Positions 7,441-15,676 of a stretch of 64,000 nt of DNA are shown here, in pieces. Position numbers and translations under genes: made by a program. Below the pieces are notes generated by a model. That model saw only the letters and a list, made by a program, of their open reading frames with translations. It did not search any database and had not been told where the DNA came from. Each line of letters begins with the position of its first letter. Within the stretch, counting starts at the first letter, position 1. Source of the stretch: Enterococcus haemoperoxidus ATCC BAA-382 (GTDB lineage: Bacteria > Bacillota > Bacilli > Lactobacillales > Enterococcaceae); NCBI RefSeq assembly GCF_000407165.1, contig NZ_KE136479.1, positions 2,057,464 through 2,121,463 of the forward strand, written 5' to 3'.

Positions 7441-8590
7441 ATACTAATTCGTGATAAGACATGCGGATTTTCTCAAATAATTTCGTATAAGGTTTTAAGC
7501 CTGTATATAATTCGATCGTCTGATCCAAACCTTGCTCTCTAATCGCTTCTTGTAATGCACAAGCCTCTGCATCTGTAGGTTCTTTGAACTTCATTGCAGC
7601 AGCAATTGCAATTGCTAAAGCTTTCGGTGTTTCATTAAAGGCCTCTACAAATTGTCTTGCTGGTTGGATAAAGCGATCATTTTCTCCGATTTTTCTAATC
7701 GGTGATCGTCCAACACGAGTCACATAATCTGAAACATAAGGATTTTTGAATCGATCAATAATTTTATCAATATACGCTTGATGCTCTTGGTGAGAAAACT
7801 GAAATTTTTTCTCTAACAAAGCCCCTGTTTCTTCTAACGCACTACGTACGATGAAGAGAACTTTTTCATTGTGAATCGCATCTTCGATTGATTCTATGTT
7901 TCTTATATGACCAAAATAAGCTGTTACAGCGTGTCCAGTATTGACAGTAAATAATTTACGCTCAATATAAGGCGTTAAATCTGGTACATAGTTTAGTCCA
8001 GTGATTTTTGGTGCATTTCCTTCATTTATCGGTGCTTCTACTAGCCATTCATAAAATGGCTCTACCGTTACAGTTAGAGGATTTTCATGCTGTTGGTTTG
8101 GCACGATCCGATCAACAGCTGAATTAGGGAAAGCAACAAATCTATTAACATATGCTTTAGCCTCAGCTGATAATAATGGCAACACAGCTGATTGAAGTAT
8201 TTCAGAGCCTCCGATCATATTCTCGCATGCGATCACCGTTAAATAGTGTGTTGAGTCGCTTCTTAATTCAATCCCTTTAGCAATGATTTCTGCTATTCTC
8301 GGCAAAATGGATGGACCAACCGCGGTTGTGATCAGCTCAGCTTCACTAATATATGCCGCTAATTGTTCTGTTTCAGTCATACTATTAATTGCTTTGATTC
8401 CTTTGACTGTAAAACGTTCTTGCTCTTTGTTTGCTAAAATCACGTCATATTGCCCTTGTTCATTAATTTGTGCTACGATTTTTTCATTTACATCAGCAAA
8501 GATCACATCATAACCAGCTTGAACTAATAACCAACCAATAAAGCCTCGACCAATATTGCCAGCTCCAAAATGAACAGCTACTTTTGTCAT
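7439..8590 (-). CDS. mtlD: Mannitol-1-phosphate 5-dehydrogenase
   Basis: Oxidises mannitol 1-phosphate to fructose 6-phosphate with NAD in the cytoplasm, the last step before glycolysis. The 383-residue protein has an N-terminal Rossmann motif VHFGAGNIGRGFIGWLL and the C-terminal dehydrogenase domain with KLFTVNTGHAVTAYFGH near residue 215, which contains the conserved lysine-asparagine-histidine region of the polyol dehydrogenase family. The ATG overlaps the mtlF stop as ATGA, so translation is coupled to mtlF. It is the last gene of mtlA-mtlR-mtlF-mtlD and ends at a strong terminator shared with telA. Confidence 0.97.
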   Translation of the reverse strand: MTKVAVHFGAGNIGRGFIGWLLVQAGYDVIFADVNEKIVAQINEQGQYDVILANKEQERFTVKGIKAINSMTETEQLAAYISEAELITTAVGPSILPRIAEIIAKGIELRSDSTHYLTVIACENMIGGSEILQSAVLPLLSAEAKAYVNRFVAFPNSAVDRIVPNQQHENPLTVTVEPFYEWLVEAPINEGNAPKITGLNYVPDLTPYIERKLFTVNTGHAVTAYFGHIRNIESIEDAIHNEKVLFIVRSALEETGALLEKKFQFSHQEHQAYIDKIIDRFKNPYVSDYVTRVGRSPIRKIGENDRFIQPARQFVEAFNETPKALAIAIAAAMKFKEPTDAEACALQEAIREQGLDQTIELYTGLKPYTKLFEKIRMSYHELV

Positions 8591-9021
8591 GCTCTCACCT
8601 CTTCTTTGAATAGTCCAATGATCTCTTCTTTCGTTTCAGCAGCTATCAACTGTCTTACTTTTTCCATATCAGAACAAACTAGGGCAATACTAGACAATAA
8701 TTCTAAGTGTTCATCTCCTAACCCAGCGATTCCAATGATCAGACGCACTTCATTTCCATCAAATTCTACACCTTTAGGTACTTGTAAAATGACGATTCCT
8801 GACTGATTGATTAAAACTTTTGAATCATCTGTTCCATGTGGAATTGCAACCATATTACCAATATAGGTTGTCGTTAGTCTATCTCGTTCAACCATTTTTT
8901 GAATATAATCTATAGACACATATCCCTGACTTACTAATTGTTTTCCCGCAGCTTCGATAGCTTCTTTTTTGCTGGAAAAACGTTTATTCAATACTATATC
9001 TTCTTGTTTTAATGTCAACAT
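8587..9021 (-). CDS. mtlF: PTS mannitol-specific enzyme IIA component
   Basis: Accepts phosphate from HPr and passes it to the IIB domain of MtlA. The 144-residue protein is a single EIIA-Man/Fru-fold domain; the phosphorylated histidine is His62 in NMVAIPHGTDDS, and IIGIAGLGDEHLELLSSIA near residue 100 is a second family block. In many bacteria this domain is fused to MtlA, but here it is separate, which matches the two-domain MtlA upstream. It begins one base after the mtlR stop and overlaps mtlD by four bases. Confidence 0.97.
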   Translation of the reverse strand: MLTLKQEDIVLNKRFSSKKEAIEAAGKQLVSQGYVSIDYIQKMVERDRLTTTYIGNMVAIPHGTDDSKVLINQSGIVILQVPKGVEFDGNEVRLIIGIAGLGDEHLELLSSIALVCSDMEKVRQLIAAETKEEIIGLFKEEVRA

Positions 9022-9022
9022 A

Positions 9023-11104
9023 TTATTTTTTCCTCGATTCTAAATAAATTAATAATTTTTGAATAAAATACGTCGTGACTTCTTCATTCATACCATTCTC
9101 CAAAAGCTGAATCATTTGGTTATTGTCAACAAACAAAGTGCTGATATAACTAATTACTTCCAAACCTTCTTGTGAAAATTTCTCAGGAACTAGCAGTAAA
9201 GCGATTCGATCAATTAGCATTTTTGTATGGTCCATCGTTTCAATGTAGATAGACTGCTCTAATGAAAATAATTGAAAAAAAGGTTCTTTGATTGATTCAT
9301 TACGGGCATGAAATAGTCCAATTTTTGTCTCAGGTATACCAAATGCTTTCCAATTGCCATCGTATAAGAAAGTGCTGACTAATGACTCAACGTCTAACTC
9401 CGGTACTTTTTCCAAAAGCTGTGTACAAATGACCCTAATCGTATCTTCCATTGTTCCTAGGTTTTCGTTTAACTTTGAATAGCTAAAATTCTTTAAAATT
9501 GTGAGAACAATCGAAGCGAAGACTTGTTGTTGTTCTAGAAAATGAGTTGCTTCAAGTAACGTTAACTGCACCGCTTGTTCTTCTTGTGCAATTTTTTTAT
9601 GGTATCCACTATGCAAACTTTTCAAAAATACACTAATTTGAGAGAGTTCTCTTTCAGTTAAAATAGGTGAAACTAAGAAATAATCAAAATCCACTTGACC
9701 TAAATCAATTGTAGAAATAATGATATTATAACTACCTTCCGCTTTCTTTTTTCCTAATTCAAATAAGGAAACTGTTTCTAATTTTTTCAATTGAGGAATT
9801 CGCTGACGTAATCGAGTAACCAACATCCTTGACGTACCAATACCACTAGCACATACAACTAATCCCGAAAAACTATTTTCACTTTCTAATTGCAATAGTA
9901 CCGAACCAAAATGCAAAACCAAATAGCCAATTTCCTCATCCGGGACTGACTTTTCTTGATACACTTGATCGAACGCTCGCCTGACCACTTCAAAGAGATC
10001 CGCATAATCTTGTTTGATCGAATGGATCAATGGATTATAAATTCGCATGCCTTGACGCAATCGTCTTAGGGTAGGACGTAAATGAGCAATCAGTCCTTTT
10101 GTTAAAAGTTCTTTTGGTAATTTTTGATTAAGTTCAGCTTCAACGTTAGTAATTAATTGTTTAACTAAAATCATTACTTCCAATTCTTCATTTTCCATGA
10201 AGTAAATCGAATTTTCAGTGGTTTTCAGACCTCTAAGATGGGTCGTCACATAAGCTGCTTCACCTACAGGTACAAATTCTGCTTCCATATCTAAAATATC
10301 AGCTAGCATGTTCTGTGCTGCAATAAATTCTGGATAGTCCCTCATTTTATCGCTGGTTCCATTTGGTTGAATGAAATTTCCTGCAATCATTCGTTCAACT
10401 GAAATTGAAATGTGTACAATCAAATTCGCATACGCTTCATCATTGATTCCCTCAGAAGTGTTACTACGCCAATTTTTAACACTTTGCTCCACTTTTTTTA
10501 ATAGTGATTCACTAACTAAATCAAGTAAGCGATCTTCTACCCAATCATTGGTAGCCAGATCTCGAGATTTTTCTTGGAAAAATTTTAGTAATCGATAATC
10601 GGGAAATTGTTCCCCAAAAAGTGCACTCATCAAACTTCTTTTTTGTGCTTCATCAGCTTTTAGCGATACACCAAAGCCTCTTCTTCTTTCAATTTTGACT
10701 GTGTTCGGTAGTCGTTCTTCAATTTTAGTCAGATCATTGCTGATTGTTGAGATCGTAACATTTAGATCGTTCGCAAGCCCAACCAATTTTATGCTCTCTT
10801 CTTTTAAAAGCACTTTAAGAATTTTCTGTTGGCGTTCTTCTGGACTATAGTCGCTATAGGATAAATCCATTAATTGCCAGCGGAAGCGTTGTTTATCAGA
10901 ATCCTGTCCAATCAAGGTTAAGACTCCATGCTCTTTCGTAAACTTAAGCTGATAAGAAGCCAAGATACTTTCAACTTCCTTTAAATCACGCCGGATAGTT
11001 CGTGGACTAACACGTAAATCTTCAGCCAATTCATTAATAAAAACAGGCCGATTATTGGTCAACAGCTGTTCCATGATTAGCCGAGCTCTTGCTGAAAGAT
11101 ACAT
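9023..11104 (-). CDS. mtlR: PRD-type transcriptional activator of the mannitol operon
   Basis: A 693-residue regulator. The order is a DeoR-like HTH (about 1-60, FINELAEDLRVSPRTIRRDLKEV), a second HTH (about 85-135, VGLANDLNVTISTISNDLTKIE), two PRDs (about 185-400, the second with HLRPTLRRLRQG and YLVLHFGSVLLQLE), an EIIB-like domain (about 405-500, VVCASGIGTSRMLVTRLRQRI) and a C-terminal EIIA-like domain (about 550-690, GLFHARN around 610). Such proteins activate mtl transcription; HPr and EII phosphorylation of the PRD and EII-like domains tells them whether mannitol is present. The EIIB-like cysteine is present. It sits inside the operon between mtlA and mtlF, so it probably controls its own synthesis through the dyad at 12715-12739. 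Confidence 0.93.
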   Translation of the reverse strand: MYLSARARLIMEQLLTNNRPVFINELAEDLRVSPRTIRRDLKEVESILASYQLKFTKEHGVLTLIGQDSDKQRFRWQLMDLSYSDYSPEERQQKILKVLLKEESIKLVGLANDLNVTISTISNDLTKIEERLPNTVKIERRRGFGVSLKADEAQKRSLMSALFGEQFPDYRLLKFFQEKSRDLATNDWVEDRLLDLVSESLLKKVEQSVKNWRSNTSEGINDEAYANLIVHISISVERMIAGNFIQPNGTSDKMRDYPEFIAAQNMLADILDMEAEFVPVGEAAYVTTHLRGLKTTENSIYFMENEELEVMILVKQLITNVEAELNQKLPKELLTKGLIAHLRPTLRRLRQGMRIYNPLIHSIKQDYADLFEVVRRAFDQVYQEKSVPDEEIGYLVLHFGSVLLQLESENSFSGLVVCASGIGTSRMLVTRLRQRIPQLKKLETVSLFELGKKKAEGSYNIIISTIDLGQVDFDYFLVSPILTERELSQISVFLKSLHSGYHKKIAQEEQAVQLTLLEATHFLEQQQVFASIVLTILKNFSYSKLNENLGTMEDTIRVICTQLLEKVPELDVESLVSTFLYDGNWKAFGIPETKIGLFHARNESIKEPFFQLFSLEQSIYIETMDHTKMLIDRIALLLVPEKFSQEGLEVISYISTLFVDNNQMIQLLENGMNEEVTTYFIQKLLIYLESRKK

Positions 11105-11132
11105 GGAATTCTCCTCTCAAAAACGTTATTAT

Positions 11133-12578
11133 TTAAACAGATGTTTTAACGACTGATAACTTTTCAACTAATTCATCATATTTATCACTACTCAAAAAAT
11201 TATCAACAGATACATGATACGCTTTAGGTAATTTTTCTTTTGCTCGTGTAGTTAAATCTTTATGAGTCACTACAATATCCGCATCTTCTGGTAATTGTGC
11301 TATAGCTGAGTTGACAACTTCAATCGGTAATCCCGCTTTTTTCACCTTGTTTCGCAAAACAGAAGCACCCATTGCACTAGATCCCATCCCTGCATCACAA
11401 GCAAAAATAATTTTTTTCGTATGGGCAAATGTTTCAACTGTATCACTCATTTTTTCAGCAGTAGAAAAGCTTGTTTGCACTTCTGGTGTCATCGTTTTGC
11501 GACCTTTTAAAGCACTCGCTTTTTCAGAAGCATCCTCAATAGTTATATCTGCCACTTTTGAAGTCTTTAAAACAACAGCAGAGATAGCAAATGAAACGAC
11601 TGTCGCTACAACGATTCCTGCAAAGACACCCAAATAACCATCTCGCGGCGTCATAGCCAAAATTGCAAAAATACTCCCAGGTGAAGCAGGTGCTACTAAT
11701 CCAGCGTTAAATAGTGAAAAAGTCATCACACCTGCCATTCCACCACCGATTGCAGAGAGAATCAATACAGGTTTCATCAAAATATATGGGAAATAAATTT
11801 CATGAATACCGCCTAAAAAATGAATGATCATCGCTCCAGGAGCAGTTTGTTTTGCACTGCCTCGTCCAAAGATCGTATAAGCCAATAATATCCCCAATCC
11901 AGGACCAGGATTTGACTCTAATAAGAACAAAACAGAACGACCACTTTGTGCAGCCTGTTCAATCGCAATTGGACTAATCACACCATGGTTAATCGCATTA
12001 TTCAAGAATAATACTTTTGCTGGTTCAACGAAGATACTTGCTAAAGGAAGCAATGCGTTCTCAACTAAAAAGCCAACACCCGTTGCCAAAATATTATTCA
12101 ATCCTTCAACAGCTGGGCCAACGATCAAGAACGCAATAATCGCTAAAATTGATGCTAAAATACCAGATGAAAAATTATTGACTAACATCTCAAAGCCCGG
12201 TTTGATCTTACCATCAACTAATTCATCAAATTTTTTAATACAATAGGCACCAGCAGGTCCAACCATCATTGCTCCGAGAAACATTGGAATGTCAGCTCCT
12301 GTGATCACTCCCATCGTGACCATTGCTCCAACGACTCCGCCACGAATATCATAGACTAATCGTCCACCTGTAAATCCAATCAAGATCGGCAACAAATAAG
12401 TAATTGTCGGCCCTGTTATTTCATTCAATTGTTCATTAGGAAACCAGCCAGTAGGGATAAATAAGGCAGTCAAAATGCCCCACGCAATAAATGCCCCAAT
12501 ATTCGGCATAATCATTCCACTAAGAAAACTGCCGAACTGCTGAACTTTCACTTTTATATTCCCTTGAGTTTGATCCAT
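11133..12578 (-). CDS. mtlA: PTS mannitol-specific enzyme IICB component
   Basis: Membrane permease that takes up mannitol and phosphorylates it to mannitol 1-phosphate. The 481-residue protein has the IIC domain (about 1-340, eight or so membrane segments) with the substrate-binding loop GGIHEIYFPY near residue 257, and a IIB domain (about 385-480) with the phosphorylated cysteine in FACDAGMGSSAMGASVLR. There is no IIA domain; MtlF provides it in trans. The start ATG has AAGGAGG six bases before it. First gene of the operon; the 240 bases upstream hold a promoter, a cre-like site and a long dyad. Confidence 0.97.
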   Translation of the reverse strand: MDQTQGNIKVKVQQFGSFLSGMIMPNIGAFIAWGILTALFIPTGWFPNEQLNEITGPTITYLLPILIGFTGGRLVYDIRGGVVGAMVTMGVITGADIPMFLGAMMVGPAGAYCIKKFDELVDGKIKPGFEMLVNNFSSGILASILAIIAFLIVGPAVEGLNNILATGVGFLVENALLPLASIFVEPAKVLFLNNAINHGVISPIAIEQAAQSGRSVLFLLESNPGPGLGILLAYTIFGRGSAKQTAPGAMIIHFLGGIHEIYFPYILMKPVLILSAIGGGMAGVMTFSLFNAGLVAPASPGSIFAILAMTPRDGYLGVFAGIVVATVVSFAISAVVLKTSKVADITIEDASEKASALKGRKTMTPEVQTSFSTAEKMSDTVETFAHTKKIIFACDAGMGSSAMGASVLRNKVKKAGLPIEVVNSAIAQLPEDADIVVTHKDLTTRAKEKLPKAYHVSVDNFLSSDKYDELVEKLSVVKTSV

Positions 12579-12622
12579 TGTTTTCCTCCTTCTTCTGAAA
12601 ACAAGAAAAATATTAAGTCTTT

Positions 12623-12638
12623 TGATCTGCGCAGATCA
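12623..12638. promoter_or_regulatory. Perfect 16-base palindrome in the mtlA leader
   Basis: TGATCTGCGCAGATCA is its own reverse complement and lies 45-60 bases before the mtlA start, downstream of the predicted transcription start. It may be an operator or a short leader hairpin; nothing in the sequence decides which. Confidence 0.6.
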
Positions 12639-12669
12639 CTTTTTTGATAGAGCTTTTCTTGTCTTCTAC

Positions 12670-12698
12670 ATTGTAAACGCTCTCCTATACGGTTACAA
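12670..12698 (-). promoter_or_regulatory. mtl operon promoter with cre-like site
   Basis: On the minus strand TTGTAA (12698-12693) and TACAAT (12675-12670) are 17 bases apart. The cre-like sequence TGTAAACGCTCTCC at 12672-12685 (13 of 14 positions of the CcpA consensus) overlaps the -10 box, so CcpA would repress when glucose is present. This fits the known carbon catabolite control of mtl genes in Firmicutes. Confidence 0.65.
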
Positions 12699-12714
12699 GA
12701 AGATGAAAGTGTAG

Positions 12715-12739
12715 TTTTGTCCAAAGCTTTTGGACAAAA
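12715..12739. promoter_or_regulatory. mtlR: Candidate MtlR activator site
   Basis: TTTTGTCCAAA, a three-base centre and TTTGGACAAAA form a perfect 11-base dyad whose centre lies about 30 bases upstream of the -35 box of mtlA, where activators commonly bind. MtlR is the obvious candidate; binding is inferred from position and symmetry only. Confidence 0.6.
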
Positions 12740-12762
12740 ATTGAAGAATAAATGAATAACAC

Positions 12763-12802
12763 AAAAAAACTGAACAGAGCATTTTTTGCTCTGTTCAGTT
12801 CT
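12763..12802 (-). terminator. Terminator of the bioY-CHY operon
   Basis: AACTGAACAGAGCA and TGCTCTGTTCAGTT are perfect 14-base arms; on the minus strand the hairpin is followed by seven Ts. It lies just beyond the stop at 12819. Confidence 0.88.
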
Positions 12803-12818
12803 TTTATAAAACGCTCAT

Positions 12819-13133
12819 CTAATTAAAATAAATAGACGCATGTCTTGAACAATTGGGATTAAACAAATGTCCGCAATTTAAACATTCCGTTTGCTCCTTA
12901 TATTCCTTAGCAGTCATTTCATTTTGGCAAACGCCACAAAGAACTACTTTTGCTTTTGACACATCTGAGTTTGGCCAAGGCATGAACCTATGCTCTTCCA
13001 ATTCATCATGACAGTGAAAACAGGCATAATATTTTCTGCAAAAGTAACATTTATTGGCAATCACATCCACTAAAGAATCATAATGAATGCATCGACTATT
13101 GTTATCAATCGTTAATCCAAATATATTTGCCAA
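12819..13133 (-). CDS. CHY zinc finger protein
   Basis: A 104-residue cysteine- and histidine-rich protein. Conserved zinc ligands include CIHYDSLVDVIANKCYFC, CFHCHDELEEHRF, LCGVCQNEM and CLNCGHLFNPNCSRHASIYF, the usual spacing of a CHY-type zinc finger (PF05495). Bacterial members are small soluble proteins of unknown role, presumably metal binding. It starts one base after the bioY stop, so the two are co-transcribed and its expression should follow biotin status through the BirA site upstream of bioY. Why a zinc protein should be tied to biotin uptake is not clear from the sequence. Confidence 0.88.
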   Translation of the reverse strand: MANIFGLTIDNNSRCIHYDSLVDVIANKCYFCRKYYACFHCHDELEEHRFMPWPNSDVSKAKVVLCGVCQNEMTAKEYKEQTECLNCGHLFNPNCSRHASIYFN

Positions 13134-13134
13134 A

Positions 13135-13680
13135 CTAGTTTCCCCTTTTGGAAAGCGATTTTGAAATCCTTTTTGCTATAATAGCAGTTAGAAATGCTTT
13201 CATCGTATCGCCAGGAATAAAAGCTAGACTTCCCAACAAACTTTTTGACAGTGTAACATCTGATAAAAGACTCACTCCAACTGCGCCACAAAAATCAATA
13301 AATAAAGCGCCAAATAATAAAGTAATGCCAAATCCATACGCACTATTTTGATTATTTGGATTAAATTTTTCACTCATCCAGCCAATAAAAAAGGTAGCAA
13401 ATGGATACGCTAAAAGATAGCCTGCTGTGATACTGAAAAAGACAGTCATTCCCCCTCTACCACCAGCTAGAATTGGAAAACCGATTGCAACAAGAAGTAG
13501 GAAAAGCATTGTTGCAATCGTACCGTTTTTCTTACCTAACAGTAATCCACTAAGCATAAATCCGGCGTTTTGAATCACGATAGGCACTGGTAAAAAACTA
13601 ATTGGAATAGGTGGAAAAAAACCTAAAACAATAATAATACTGACCATAATTGCAATTTTAGTCATGTCTTTAGTTTTCAT
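13135..13680 (-). CDS. bioY: Biotin transporter S component
   Basis: Membrane substrate-binding subunit of an ECF-type biotin importer. The 181-residue protein has about six membrane helices; GFFPPIPISFLPVPIVIQNAGFML near the N-terminus, LLLVAIGFPILAGGRGG in the middle and FIPGDTMKAFLTAIIAKRI at the C-terminus are the family blocks, the last holding the conserved aspartate-lysine pair. Energising subunits (EcfA, EcfA', EcfT) are not in the window and are probably shared ones elsewhere. GGAGAG lies eight bases before the ATG. Promoter and BirA operator lie 40-95 bases upstream. Confidence 0.95.
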   Translation of the reverse strand: MKTKDMTKIAIMVSIIIVLGFFPPIPISFLPVPIVIQNAGFMLSGLLLGKKNGTIATMLFLLLVAIGFPILAGGRGGMTVFFSITAGYLLAYPFATFFIGWMSEKFNPNNQNSAYGFGITLLFGALFIDFCGAVGVSLLSDVTLSKSLLGSLAFIPGDTMKAFLTAIIAKRISKSLSKRGN

Positions 13681-13719
13681 TTTTTCTCTCCAAACGATAA
13701 ATTATATTTTATATAATTA

Positions 13720-13773
13720 AAAATACTATTTCCAAACACTTTTGTCAACCTTTTACAAATAAAGGTTAACCAA
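13720..13773 (-). promoter_or_regulatory. bioY promoter with BirA operator
   Basis: On the minus strand TTGACA (13748-13743) and TATTTT (13725-13720) are 17 bases apart. The -35 box lies within the dyad TTGTCAACC (13742-13750) and GGTTAACCAA (13764-13773), which with the flanking AAA/TTT closely matches the BirA biotin operator of Firmicutes. Biotin-loaded BirA would block the promoter. Confidence 0.82.
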
Positions 13774-13899
13774 AAAGTGATGGTTCCTGAAATAGATTGA
13801 TTTTCTTGAAAGAAAAACACGTGTTTAGTTGTTTTTCCTGATGATAATGATACAATAAAGTAAAAATTACTTTTATCTTATTTAGAGAGGATGAATAAC

Positions 13900-14727
13900 T
13901 TGACACACTTTAGTTCAAAGGAAGAAGAAAAGCAATATTATGAACAACAAGCTGATGAAGCTGACTTTCTAAAATGGTACCACCAACAAGAACTTCCTGA
14001 ATATGAAAAGCCTTCTCTGACTGTAGATATTGTTTTAATGTGCTATAACAAAGAAGAAGATCAGCTGAAAATACTTTTAATTAAACGAAAAAGTCATCCC
14101 TACAGAAATTCTTGGGCATTGCCTGGCGGATTTGTAAATCGTAATGAGTCAACTGGTGAAAGTGTGTTGCGAGAAACAAAGGAAGAAACTGGTGTCGTGA
14201 TTTCCAAAGACAACATCGAGCAACTGCACAGTTTCAGCAGACCTGACCGTGACCCACGTGGTTGGGTAGTAACAGTTAGTTACCTCGCATTTATAGGTGA
14301 AGAACCATTGATTGCTGGAGATGATGCTAAAGAAGTTCGCTGGTTTACAATGGAACGCAAAGAAGGCACGCTTTTCCTTACAAACGATGATGTAGAAATT
14401 ATTTTGGATTTGAATACCGGAGCTTCAACTGGAAAAGATACTTTGGCTTTTGACCATAGTGAAATCATCCTGAAGGCTTTCAATCGAGTTGCCAATAAAA
14501 TGGAACATGATCCTCAGGTTTTACAAGTTTTAGGAAAAGACTTTACAATCACAGAAGCCCGAAAAGTTTTCGCTAAATTTTCCGGTATTGATTATAAAAC
14601 CATTGATCACTCAAACTTTAAAAAAGCCATGCTTCATCATTTTAAAGAAATTGGAGAACGTCCTGTTGGCATCGGACGCCCCTCAAAAATCTATCAATTA
14701 AAACCTGAGAACTCTTACAAAAAATAA
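13900..14727 (+). CDS. nrtR: NrtR-like regulator: nudix domain fused to winged helix
   Basis: A protein of about 275 residues with a nudix domain (about 35-170; box GGFVNRNE ... RETKEETGV complete in its key residues) and a C-terminal winged-helix domain (about 195-270, ending GIGRPSKIYQL). This is the layout of NrtR, a repressor of NAD biosynthesis and salvage genes that senses ADP-ribose. Because the catalytic glutamates are kept, hydrolase activity is also possible. GAGAGG directly abuts the ATG at 13891, leaving no spacer, whereas it sits nine bases before TTG at 13900; TTG is therefore taken as the start. Followed after 31 bases by a GNAT gene. No NAD gene is adjacent; pncA is at 1.9-2.4 kb. 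Confidence 0.8.
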   Translation: MTHFSSKEEEKQYYEQQADEADFLKWYHQQELPEYEKPSLTVDIVLMCYNKEEDQLKILLIKRKSHPYRNSWALPGGFVNRNESTGESVLRETKEETGVVISKDNIEQLHSFSRPDRDPRGWVVTVSYLAFIGEEPLIAGDDAKEVRWFTMERKEGTLFLTNDDVEIILDLNTGASTGKDTLAFDHSEIILKAFNRVANKMEHDPQVLQVLGKDFTITEARKVFAKFSGIDYKTIDHSNFKKAMLHHFKEIGERPVGIGRPSKIYQLKPENSYKK

Positions 14728-14758
14728 TATTTTATTCAATAAAAGGAAGACTACTGTT

Positions 14759-15280
14759 ATGGCAATTTATTTAAGAAAAGCTGCTCCAACTGATCTAACC
14801 AAAATAATGGACATTATTAGGGCAGCTCGTCAGTTTCTCCATGCTCATACTATTCCTCAATGGCAAAACGGTGAGGGTCCAGATGAAAAACAATTGATAC
14901 AAGATATTGCCACTCAACAATGTTATGTTTTGATTGTCGATCAAGAAATTGCTGGCCTCGGGATTATCTCATCTGACATTGAAGAACCTTATGAACAGAT
15001 AAAAAATGGTCATTGGCAACAGGCATCAAAGGATTATGTCGTGATTCATCGCGTTGCCATTGATCCTGTATATCACGGTAAAGGACATGCATTACTTTTA
15101 ATGAACTTACTAATTACTACTGCGAGATTAAATAATCAATTCGACATTCGAATCGATACTCATCCAGATAATAAGCCGATGCAGCATCTAATTAAAAAAG
15201 CTGGCTTTCATTATCAAGGTGAGTTATCATTGCCTGTGGCTGATGGTCAACGATTTGCTTATCAATTAATTCTCTCATAA
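14759..15280 (+). CDS. GNAT family N-acetyltransferase
   Basis: A 173-residue single-domain acetyltransferase. The acetyl-CoA binding segment is VIHRVAIDPVYHGKGHALLLMNLL near residue 105 (the Q/RxxGxG/A loop is here HGKGHA), and the C-terminal IRIDTHPDNKPMQHLIKKAGFHYQGEL is the typical end of GNAT enzymes that act on small molecules or peptides. The acceptor is unknown. It follows the nrtR-like gene after 31 bases and has its own clear terminator at 15286-15336, so the two form a bicistronic unit. AAGGAAG lies nine bases upstream of the ATG. Confidence 0.88.
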   Translation: MAIYLRKAAPTDLTKIMDIIRAARQFLHAHTIPQWQNGEGPDEKQLIQDIATQQCYVLIVDQEIAGLGIISSDIEEPYEQIKNGHWQQASKDYVVIHRVAIDPVYHGKGHALLLMNLLITTARLNNQFDIRIDTHPDNKPMQHLIKKAGFHYQGELSLPVADGQRFAYQLILS

Positions 15281-15285
15281 ATAAG

Positions 15286-15336
15286 AAATGTGAAACATAA
15301 ATCAGTAAATTAGCTGATTTATGTTTCACATTTTTT
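15286..15336 (+). terminator. Terminator of the nrtR-GNAT unit
   Basis: AAATGTGAAACATAAATCAG pairs over 20 bases with the following inverted copy around an eight-base loop and ends in six Ts. Confidence 0.9.
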
Positions 15337-15564
15337 ATAGCCGCTCGACTTGGAACTTCTTTGCTAATTATTCATAAGTGAACGAATAAATGGCCAGAAT
15401 CAGAGTTTCATCTAGTGATCAATTCAAATATAATTAATGTACGTTTATCTTTATAGCTAATAAAGAATATACCGTAGAAGTCATATGGGTTATAGAAATT
15501 ACCTCTTAAATTGCTTGTCTGGTTGCATCACATTTCCAACACCTCATCATCTTTCAGACACGAT
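15337..15564. other. Non-coding stretch, no feature recognised
   Basis: About 230 bases with no ORF, hairpin or motif I can support. One minus-strand stretch of about 40 codons lies between stops but has no start or recognisable motif. Confidence 0.5.
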
Positions 15565-15602
15565 AAAAAGCCTTTTCCTAAAACTTTATTAGGAAAAGGC
15601 CA
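15565..15602 (-). terminator. Terminator of the oatA-like gene
   Basis: GCCTTTTCCTAA (15570-15581) and TTAGGAAAAGGC (15589-15600) are perfect arms; on the minus strand TTTTTA follows. It lies about 75 bases beyond the stop at 15677. Confidence 0.85.
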
Positions 15603-15676
15603 TTTAGTTAAAAGTTATACTATCACTGCAGTCAGGTAATTGATTTTAAATCAATACTCTTTAACACAGTACTTTG

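Noticed and set aside
15337-15560. Forty open codons on the minus strand (NFYNPYDFYGIFFISYKDK)
   Set aside because: No start codon, no ribosome site, no family resemblance; probably chance.
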